From Perkinsus olseni (taxonomy: Eukaryota > Perkinsozoa > Perkinsida > Perkinsidae), in the NCBI GenBank assembly GCA_013115135.1, contig JABANP010000840.1:1-15313 (forward strand): a DNA stretch of 15,313 nucleotides. Reading direction: 5' to 3'. Below, piece by piece: positions 9,173 through 15,313 of the stretch. The notes below the pieces were generated by a model, which saw only the letters and a list, made by a program, of their open reading frames with translations, was not told the origin of the DNA and ran no database searches. Each line of letters begins with the position of its first letter. The stretch's first letter is position 1. The position numbers and the translations under genes were made by a program.

Positions 9173-9450
9173 CTCGGGACTCGCGGGAAGTTTGTCAAAC
9201 GCCAGGGATATGGCCAAGTCTGAGTTTGCAGTGAAGGGAGTGTTCTACAGGTTGCCTCTCAGGAGCGCCCGATGGTTTTAATTCAACCTGTGAAAGTCGG
9301 TATTGCTACACCAGAGAGGTCTGCCTTGTTTCACGCTGGGTCCATGTGGAATGTTGACGAAGTTCGGGAAATGTGGTATGGATGATTCTTTTCGGATCGC
9401 ATCATATGCGTACGATGGTATGAACCGATTCCTCAGCTTCTTCGCCAAAG

Positions 9451-11622
9451 ATGCCCTTCAAACCCTCGTCCACTCGGCTGCACAAAGACAAGCACAATCA
9501 GCAGAAGGGGTTGGTCATCAACTTTGATGTGAAATCAAGGGTAGTGTGACGGGGATGGTCGATGATAGAAAATTGTTCGTACTCTATGCTCCATGATTTC
9601 GGAATGTTATGGTATTGAAGTCTCGTAATGATTGGATTTCATTCTTCAATACCACTGCTTTCGATAATCTCAATTTATTAGCCTCAGTATTGTTATTGTC
9701 AGCGCGGCCCGGGAGGCGTTCTCCCTTTTGGAAATAAAAAGCCCTTCAGTCTTGAATTAATGTCATCTTTTCGTTCAATATCGCTCTCGGCCGAGCCACA
9801 GAATCTCCCTGTTGTCTATACTCACCCTCACGCCATTTCGGTCGCCCTTCCTTCAAATTTATGAACCGTTGTTATGACCGCGTTAAGAATATTACAACCG
9901 CCGATATTTAAAATCCTTTTCCCTATTTTTTGAGGAGGATATGGTATTTTTTAGTCAACTTACTTGAGAGGGTTCCAAAAGCGGAAACAGCAGCGACGTG
10001 AGAAGGCGGAGGAAAAGCAGAAGAAAAAAGCGGCGGAGGAGAGGGTGGCTGAACGGAAAGAAATGCGTGATGAGGTAGTCGTCGGGTTGTTAGAAATTAG
10101 GATGTCAAATTTCGATTCCTCGTCGGTGGTTTTCCATTTATTCGGAAAAATCTTCAACTTTTTGACAAAAATTTTATTGCGATGGTTGACCTACGTGATG
10201 TTGGAGAAGAAACAACTTAGATTGTTCCGCGTTTCCTTCAGCACACTCTCGCGTGAACCGTATGATCTACCATGACAGACGAGTATAATTTAATTTCCAC
10301 TCGAAAAGCGCACTTTCGTGTGGGTAGGAAATCTTCTTTTTCCAGGTGCACAACCGGTGGGCTCGCGCCGTGAAAGATATGGCCGAGGCGTTCGGCGACT
10401 CAGAGGAGTCCGAACTTCTCCATCTTCCTGCGCAAGAGAAGAGCGACGGAAAGACCGCAGCGGGCGAGTCTGAGGAGTTGAAGGCTGAGGAAACTGTCTT
10501 TGAGAATGAGGGCGATGGCGATCGATTTGGTGGTAATAAGAGACCTGGGTTGGTGTTTCGAGTTTTCGAAAGTGCGCTGTGTTGAATCGGCGCACAGGGC
10601 TGGTCATCGGGTTATTGAGGGCGCGAAGGCTGAGGGATGATGATTGCTTCGCGGCTAACACAGGAATTTACAACTGCGGGTTTCGTTGCTTGAAATTAAC
10701 CCACAGGCCGAGTGTATCCGCGGGATCGAATTCGGTAAACACAGTGGCTAGACTGATCTTGGAGAGACTAATGTCAATCAATCGTCAACAGTGAGATGAT
10801 AGATCTCTCGAGCCTTTCGGTAGACAATATCACAACATATGGCTAGTCCTCTGGAATGCTTGTCTTGTGGGTGCCTGTGACAATCATTGTTGAATAGTGC
10901 AGTAAGCGTGGTGAGATGCCTCCGGGCCCCCTAAGGTGTAATGTTGTGTTTGCAGATTTTCTTTCGGTGGGTGAAGTCTGAGATGAGTCTCGGTTTTGAG
11001 TTTTCTCCGAGTTTTAGCTAGTTACAAACCCCTTTTGGTACCATCTGAGGAAGCGAGTAGTGTTTGGGTTTTTCGCGTGGCAAAAACTGAGAATCGTCGC
11101 GACGCTCGAAGCACTTACCGGCCTTCTGAACTGGTTGTGTGTATGAGTACTTAACCTTGTCCAATGAATCACGAAGGAGCGGCATGAAATCGTCAGTCGG
11201 GGAGCCGGCTTCGCTCCGCTGTGAATTCGTGCCGGTTCGTTAGGTGTGATGGTTACAACATCCACCTCACTGTTCGATGATGATGCTGATGCTGTTGATG
11301 CTCGAATTGCCGAGTTGAGACAGGAGGTGGCTAAGGATGGTCAAGAAAATGTGCAACAGCAGAAGAAGATCATCCCGAAGTAGTACTGTGAAGATTGGCC
11401 TAGCGGGAGGGCAGGCGGTTGCACATGATTAGGCCGCGGGTTCTAATCTCGGCGACATCGTGAATTCCGTGTTTTGGAGAAAAATCAATTTTGTTGCTCC
11501 TTAGACGTAAAACTGGCGCGGGCAAAAAGTTTGGTACGAGCAAGAGGATCGACAAGACCCTCGGAAAGAAGAAAACTGTACATAAGAAAGGCGTCAAAGC
11601 GAAGAGCAAAAAGAAGCATTAA
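9451..11622 (+). CDS. NOL12: nucleolar protein 12 / Rrp17 family
   Basis: The exons are 9451-9540, 9955-10074, 10346-10532, 11244-11313 and 11505-11622, in phase to 585 nt (194 aa). Introns are 414, 271, 711 and 191 nt. The N-terminus is KGLVINFDVKSRSTYLRGFQ followed by KRKQQRREKAEEKQKKKAAE. This is the hallmark of the family (a V-I-F-D core, then YLxGFxKRK, then a long basic coiled coil). Exon 3 continues with HNRWARAVKDMAEAFGDSEE. Exon 4 holds VMVTTSTSLFDDD, the counterpart of the TVTVTT motif in human NOL12. The last exon is a lysine-rich tail, FGTSKRIDKTLGKKKTVHKK to SKKKH, typical of nucleolar RNA-binding proteins. The family acts in pre-rRNA processing (5' ends of 5.8S and 25S/28S rRNA; yeast Rrp17 has 5'-3' exonuclease activity). 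Exons 1-4 are firm. The donor of exon 4 (GA|GTTGAG at 11314) is weak and was chosen because it is the only one in phase with the strong acceptor at 11504. Otherwise exon 4 would read on to a stop at 11381. Confidence 0.9.
9610..9654. repeat. 11-bp inverted repeat in NOL12 intron 1
   Basis: The arms tggtattgaag (9610-9620) and cttcaatacca (9644-9654) are perfect complements around a 23-nt spacer. They lie in the first intron of NOL12. It may be a small foldback or chance. No other role is visible. Confidence 0.5.
11391..11458 (+). mobile_element. tRNA-derived (SINE-like) relic in NOL12 intron 4
   Basis: An A-box match tggcctagcgg (11396-11406) fits the TRGYNNANNGG consensus. It is followed 33 nt later by a near B-box, gttctaatc (11440-11448), which carries T instead of a purine at position 5. 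The B-box side ggccgcgggttctaatctcgg is nearly the same as the relic in HDDC2 intron 4 (5581-5643). A full cloverleaf is not formed. It is best read as a head of a tRNA-derived SINE or a pseudo-tRNA. Confidence 0.55.
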
Positions 11623-11728
11623 CGTCCACATTAAGTTTACTACGTTTCACGTCACTTGGCCATTGTTTTGTCGAGTTTGCCAGTCATTTGAGCATCTTGC
11701 GGGACCTTGCGGGGAACGCGAAAGATAG
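11623..11728. other. NOL12 3' flank
   Basis: This is the short stretch between the NOL12 stop (11622) and the next open block at 11729. I see no gene. No clear AATAAA signal is present. Confidence 0.3.
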
Positions 11729-12285
11729 GACACAAAGCATGTTGGTGGGCGACGCCCGCTGGGCGTTAAGCCAGTTAAGTTAAATCAGACCTTCTTAGCC
11801 ACTCCCGAGCTACCATATCAAAAACGGTATGAGCTCAGTTGGCGAACGAGTCGCCGTCGGGCCCGCCGGGCTTTGGATACCCTGGTGGCTGCCCGCAAAA
11901 CGGTGCGAGTTGATGAGGCTGAGTTTAAGGTGTTTTGGATTCTTTGCGCATCGCAGACGGAACCGAGCTCGACGGGCGGGTTTTGTGTGGCACAGCAAGA
12001 TTTCCCCTGCAAACTCACAAAGATAAGTTTGTCTTCCGTAGCATGCGGGACGGCTGAGAGTCGAAAGACATATTCTCACCGCGAAGTTGTGGACGGAGAA
12101 CTCGGCACATGCTCACTGTAGATATAAGAAGCTTGAGAAAAGATCTTGGCGTGATACTTGCGAGTATCGAGACGGACTGTTAAGGGAGTTGTAGGAGCAC
12201 TAACGATAGTAGGACCAGTCCGCGAGTGACGAACACGATCGGCCGGAAAGAGCAAATATATGAAAAGGGGCAACTACGAGAATAG
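11729..12285 (+). CDS. arginine-rich orphan coding block, 5' end not found
   Basis: Exon 11729-11986 follows a possible acceptor (agatag). It reads LNQTFLATPELPYQKRYELS, WRTSRRRARRALDTLVAARK, then VDEAEFKVFWILCASQTEPS. A 55-nt intron with a strong acceptor (gtttgtcttccgtag) leads to exon 12042-12178, RVERHILTAKLWTENSAHAH, then CRYKKLEKRSWRDTCEYRDG. A 40-nt intron with a cactaac branch-like site leads to exon 12219-12285, RVTNTIGRKEQIYEKGQLRE and a stop. All phases agree, giving 153 aa. No start codon was found, so an upstream exon is missing. A different frame over 12250-12418 (ending NTESPCKGCGIS) is also protein-like and could be the true 3' exon. The product is unidentified. The run of arginines suggests nucleic-acid binding, but this is only inference. 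Confidence 0.48.
11747..11766. repeat. three-arm GC palindrome
   Basis: gggcg-a-cgccc (11747-11757) overlaps acgccc-gct-gggcgt (11752-11766), so the central arm can pair with either neighbour. It lies at the start of the 11729 coding block. It has the same layout as the three-arm palindromes at 14624-14645 and 14936-14957. Confidence 0.5.
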
Positions 12286-12823
12286 CTTACTCGTAAAGAT
12301 CGATAAACTTCGTATGCGTACGCATATACATTGGCGCACCCGGTGCGCCGCACCGAACCTGGACGACTCTGCTAACAACTCTAACACGGAGAGCCCCTGC
12401 AAAGGTTGTGGCATCTCATGACCAGATAACAAGAGCGCAGTAATTAGGCAACTCTCATCATTAGTCGGAGACATGGAGGAAAATGTTTGGCGATCTTCTT
12501 AGATTCTGAGGCACAGAACTTGCACGTTCGTCTGACGAACTTCGTCAACCTCTATCGGTCATGATTGATTCTATACTCATCTCCCAGTAGATATCACGCT
12601 GCGAACGTCGGGAAGAATACTCGAGAAGGTCCACTTTTCACTTGTGACATGCAATAGGTAGTAAAGAAGGTAGTATCTGTCCGGGACTACTGGACGAGAG
12701 GGGCAATGCATGCAAACATAAAAAGACGGTCTCTAGAAATGAGAGTAGCGACAGCGTCTTTAGTTGATACGGCACAAGTTGGTCGCTGAGAGACAGATAG
12801 TTGCGGCCAAAGGATTCCTCCTC
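12286..12823. repeat. gene-poor stretch with several perfect palindromes
   Basis: No firm gene is present apart from a possible alternative 3' exon up to 12418. It contains an even palindrome tatgcgtacgcata (12313-12326), ggcgcacc-c-ggtgcgcc (12333-12349), and tgacgaa-c-ttcgtca (12533-12547). The last overlaps gttcgt-ctg-acgaac. A tgcatgca word lies near 12708. Confidence 0.6.
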
Positions 12824-12979
12824 ATGTATCTGTTACTCTTCTTGGCGGCATCCCAGAGGAGGTGTAGTACAAATCTCGTAAGCTCGACACTGAAGTGGAA
12901 CGTCACGCGGTGTCACACCAGAAGCTTCGCGTCCTTGCTGAGAGTCCACACGTGTAAGGATTCTCCTTCAGAGTGCTGA
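12824..12979 (+). CDS. possible tiny secreted Cys-rich peptide, 51 aa
   Basis: The frame begins MYLLLFLAAS, a short hydrophobic leader, then QRRCSTNLVSSTLKWNVTRC. It ends VHTCKDSPSEC and a stop, with four cysteines in the mature part. The same frame is open upstream to about 12764 without another leader, so this ATG is preferred. It converges on the minus-strand gene ending at 13011. The size is near the limit of what chance can give, and an intron-containing alternative cannot be excluded. The family is not recognised. Confidence 0.35.
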   Translation: MYLLLFLAASQRRCSTNLVSSTLKWNVTRCHTRSFASLLRVHTCKDSPSEC

Positions 12980-13010
12980 GAAGTCACAAGCCTTGATTCC
13001 AACTATTCCA

Positions 13011-13731
13011 TTAGGAACAGATCATTCGGATTTCACAGGAGCGAATACACATTCGCAGAGAACCGCCATCGACGTTGCCATAGCGTGGACCTGAAATTAC
13101 TCCGCAATCAGTAAATCGATGAAAGCCAACGCACGATGATCCTGGACGCTTGATAAGCTTTTGAAGCCAACTATCGTACGTACGAGCCCGGTTTTTCTCT
13201 TCTAACGAAGGCAAGGGATATGGGTGATGCTCCTCGCTTGCCAATTTACCTTCGATGTCTTTGTCAGTGACGGCAAGAAAGAATGAGTGAGGCGCAAAAT
13301 CGCCATCTTCGCCGGAGCTGGCTACATCTTGCATGATGGCTTGCTTGGCTGTCTCCAGCTTCTCGTTGAAATCGGCAATCATGTCAAATACAGGAAGGGG
13401 AATCACGTCCTACCAGCGTCGCTGATCCAGCGATGCCCCTGGCACTAGCCAAAGCTCTTACCCTCACATTAGTTCCGTTGTGCCCTCTCCCTTTGGCCTG
13501 AAACTTCTCAAACATCGGCAGTATCTTGTAGTTCCAAATTGGAACTTGTCACTGATTGGAACTTCCAATCGGTGACACGCTCTTGAGTCAAGAGCCAAGA
13601 GGCCAAGAGTCTTGACCACACGACTCCTGCAGCTGGTGCTGCACTTGCTCACTGAACTCGGGTAGGTCGTAACCCCAGGTTAGAGATGCGACCACTAAAG
13701 AGAGGAGAAGATTAATAGCAATCATTCTCAT
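13011..13731 (-). CDS. secreted orphan protein, 198 aa
   Basis: The exons are 13617-13731, 13462-13544 and 13011-13409, in phase to 597 nt. Introns are 72 nt (GTCAAG...ACAAG) and 52 nt (GTAAGA...GGTAG). The start MRMIAINLLLSLVVASLTWG is a clear signal peptide. The mature part begins YDLPEFSEQVQHQLQESC, continues PIWNYKILPMFEKFQAKGRG, then DVIPLPVFDMIADFNEKLET. The middle is acidic and helical (IMQDVASSGEDGDF, SFFLAVTDKDIEGKLASEEH) and the C-terminal ~45 residues are basic and contain four cysteines (SSCVGFHRFTDCG, LRMCIRSCEIRMICS). There are no membrane segments after the leader. The family is not recognised. The long third exon and its acceptor are firm. The first intron carries three adjacent palindromes that overlap its acceptor. 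Confidence 0.75.
13530..13594. repeat. three adjacent palindromes at the first intron of the 13011-13731 gene
   Basis: These are agttccaa-a-ttggaact (13530-13546), gtcactgattggaa-c-ttccaatcggtgac (13548-13576, one G/T-type mismatch) and ctcttga-g-tcaagag (13580-13594). They nearly abut. The second lies inside the 72-nt intron next to its acceptor, and the first spans the acceptor and the exon start. In the minus-strand pre-mRNA they would form strong hairpins across the 3' splice site. Confidence 0.85.
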
Positions 13732-13859
13732 ATGAACTCGGAAAACCCTGAGATAGAAATCACAGTTCTTTTAGGTGAAGAGCTAAATTCGGACAGAAAT
13801 GTTCATCGGGCCTACAATCGCCCTTGATCGAAGATGAGTGGATGGGAGAATGAAAATCC

Positions 13860-14368
13860 TTGCATGTTCGGACCGGCGATGTTGCTCAGAGTCCGGTGTG
13901 TCCCTATGCCAGAGTAGGCCATCGGAATTCTGATTGGAAATCTCTGAGCAACTCGATGGGCAACGGAGCCTCCAACCTGAGACCTAGGTCAACTTTACAG
14001 GAACCTCAGTGCATGCGGAAATGCCTGAAATCATCCTGCGTGTTCAACCTGGAGGGATACGTGTACGACTCACTCACCGTTTTCGAGTCTCCATAGAGTA
14101 TCTGTAACATCTTTCCCTCATCCAGCTGTGAAGGACGACCACATCCATACGCATAAAAGCAACGCCTAGAAATCATGAAGATGAGTTTCATGAGAGAACT
14201 GCTGAGTTGAGAGCTGTCATAAGCGGGATCACGTGACATAACCTGACCTATTTCGTATCTTGCATGCTCAACTCGAAGATACGCGCGCAGAGGTATCTTC
14301 AGGTCGAGCATGCAAGATTCAAAACAGCTCAGGCAGGGGCACATCTTCCGATAAGTGATCACACCCAC
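13860..14368. other. coding signal on both strands, unresolved
   Basis: Plus strand: a frame at 13860-14096 has PQCMRKCLKSSCVFNLEGYV and can be joined in phase through a 39-nt intron to a short tail near 14137. Minus strand: a frame reading GCGRPSQLDEGKMLQILYGD ends at a strong donor (ACG|GTGAGTGAG, about 14076). A 53-nt intron follows, then AFPHALRFL. Both look plausible and they overlap. Only one is likely to be real. The cysteine pattern favours the plus strand and the splice donor favours the minus strand. No product is recognised. Confidence 0.3.
14257..14318. repeat. 26-bp imperfect hairpin
   Basis: The arms 14257-14282 and 14293-14318 (outer part atcttgcatgctc / gagcatgcaagat) pair with three mismatches around a 10-nt spacer, gcgcgcagag. 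It lies in the ambiguous coding region. It could be a cruciform or foldback element. Confidence 0.85.
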
Positions 14369-14399
14369 CGCATAGTTTCCAGACTTTCATCCGCCAGCT

Positions 14400-15181
14400 G
14401 TTGTAAGCTTTGCTCATCTCCTATTCTCCCCACCCGTATACAGCGAACATGCCAGAAATTCTCTTCGCAGCCGGGGTCGAAGACGATCACCTGAAGATGT
14501 AAGATGAAATCTGCTCAGAGGGATAAGACCCCTTAGCGAGATTGCTATGGTTATCCACTTCGATCAGGTTTCACATTCGCTTCGACTCCCGACCCCGAGG
14601 AGAGGCTTGTTCGCTGCATATAGGTCGAAACTTTCGACTCGAAAGCGTACAAGGACCCGACATCAGGTCGACCTGTTACGGCCGTGACTCGGCGTGCTGT
14701 GCTCTCGAGCTGCCCAAGGGTACAAGACAAAGAATAAGAAGGCTCTGGCGAAGTTATGATGGGCTTATTACTAGGTAGGGCTTGCAGGGCATGAAACGAA
14801 GTCGGCGAACCTCCTCATCATTCACCTCGCAATACTGCAAGTTTCTCGCAGAACTCGAAACCATGTACGCATACGGCTACTTTATAGTACCCTACATAGT
14901 TTCCTCGTAGCCGCGGCGATGGATCTGTAGGATCCTTGCAGACTCTGCAATGCAGAGATCCGAGTCAGGTCTTAGTCTGGTGTCAGGTTCGTACCAAGAG
15001 TGGCGGGCTTATATATTTTTATCACTTTCAGGGATGTGCCTCTCACCGTCAAGTAACGTAGTCGTGCGGTAAAGAGTCTTTACCGCACGTTCTCAGACGT
15101 TCCAGCGAGCTACGCGGAGCTCAGTCGCGAATGCTGGTTACGGCCTGCTCGGCTGTAGTAGGGAATCCCTACTACGCAGAG
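14400..15181. repeat. gene-poor stretch rich in palindromes
   Basis: No gene can be supported. A plus frame at 14542-14778 is open but unconvincing. Palindromes are gtcgaaa-c-tttcgac (14624-14638), which overlaps ctttcga-c-tcgaaag (14631-14645), an even caggtcgacctg near 14664-14675, and ttgcaga-c-tctgcaa (14936-14950), which overlaps ctctgca-a-tgcagag (14943-14957). Further ones are cgtgcggtaaaga-g-tctttaccgcacg (15063-15089) and gtagtaggga-a-tccctactac (15155-15175). A gagct...agctc pair lies inside a ccagc...gctgg pair near 15101-15136. Confidence 0.75.
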
Positions 15182-15313
15182 CTACGGCTTGAACGTGGCG
15201 ACGCTGGCCGACGAGTGAGAACTCTTCCTGCCGGCGTTGCTGCACTCGCTGTCAGTGTTCCCTGGGGAAGTCGTGGCGTCGGCGAAGGCCCGTGCGTCAG
15301 GACTATCGGCGGT
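15182..15313 (-). CDS. partial 3' coding frame at the window edge
   Basis: A minus-strand frame is open from the window end to a TAG at 15182. It reads DSPDARAFADATTSPGNTDS, then a Ser-rich end, SSASVATFKP. The composition is Ser/Ala/Thr-rich with high GC at third positions, unlike the neighbouring spacer. It is too short to identify. The plus strand is also open here, so coding strand and status are uncertain. Confidence 0.3.
   Translation of the reverse strand, partial: TADSPDARAFADATTSPGNTDSECSNAGRKSSHSSASVATFKP

Larger units (their letters stand above)
8760..9450. promoter_or_regulatory. divergent intergenic region between HDDC2 and NOL12
   Basis: These 691 nt separate the minus-strand HDDC2 start (8759) from the plus-strand NOL12 start (9451). 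They must contain both promoters and 5' leaders. No confident TATA box or initiator was found. They hold the GAT microsatellite and copies of the ~65-nt repeat. The 74-codon plus frame at 9303-9527 overlaps NOL12 exon 1 in another frame and is treated as non-coding. Confidence 0.5.

Noticed and set aside
9303..9527. Plus-strand 74-codon frame
   Set aside because: It overlaps NOL12 exon 1 in a different frame. The NOL12 frame continues into a family-specific motif after splicing.
1..15313. CRISPR array, bacterial operon, phage or integron
   Set aside because: There are no regular direct repeats with spacers and no Shine-Dalgarno sites. Introns and eukaryote-specific proteins show nuclear DNA.

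Overview
This window is nuclear DNA from a eukaryote. There is no operon-like packing and there are no Shine-Dalgarno sites. Genes are interrupted by GT-AG introns, many of them only 37-60 nt long. Several proteins only appear after exons in matching phase are joined across those introns. Two conserved eukaryotic genes are recognisable: an HDDC2-type HD-domain 5'-deoxynucleotidase and a NOL12/Rrp17 nucleolar protein. The very short introns, serine-run N-termini, dense gene spacing, and small signal-peptide-bearing orphan proteins suggest a protist. A Perkinsus-like alveolate is my best guess, but that is a guess from gene style, not a demonstrated match. All gene models were built by hand from splice signals and reading frames, with no transcript data.

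Layout. Positions 300-613 hold the 3' end of a tRNA-like relic and gene-free AT-rich DNA. Positions 614-1686 (minus) encode a 187-aa orphan protein in seven exons, one of 15 nt. Positions 1883-3255 (minus) contain a probable gene of which only the first and last exons can be placed. Positions 3256-4480 hold overlapping open frames without a model. Positions 4484-4902 (plus) encode a small protein with a signal peptide. Positions 4989-8759 (minus) are HDDC2, in eight exons that join in phase to 299 aa. Its introns carry a tRNA-like relic and two non-autonomous inverted-repeat elements. Positions 8760-9450 are a divergent intergenic region with a dispersed ~65-nt repeat and a GAT microsatellite. 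Positions 9451-11622 (plus) are NOL12/RRP17 in five exons, again with a tRNA-like relic in an intron. Positions 11729-12285 (plus) hold an arginine-rich orphan coding block. Positions 12824-12979 may encode a tiny secreted peptide. Positions 13011-13731 (minus) encode a 198-aa orphan protein with a signal peptide. The right end has ambiguous coding frames and a partial minus-strand reading frame at the edge.

The strongest unexplained signal is a cluster of perfect or nearly perfect odd-length palindromes: arms of 7-14 nt around a single central base. Eleven lie between 12.3 and 15.2 kb and two more lie elsewhere. Chance predicts about one with arms of 7 or more in the whole window. Some overlap in a three-arm arrangement, and three sit side by side at the first intron of the 13011-13731 gene.

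Functionally, HDDC2 (dNMP dephosphorylation) and NOL12 (rRNA processing) are unrelated housekeeping genes that share a divergent promoter region. The remaining genes are orphans, at least three with secretion signals.
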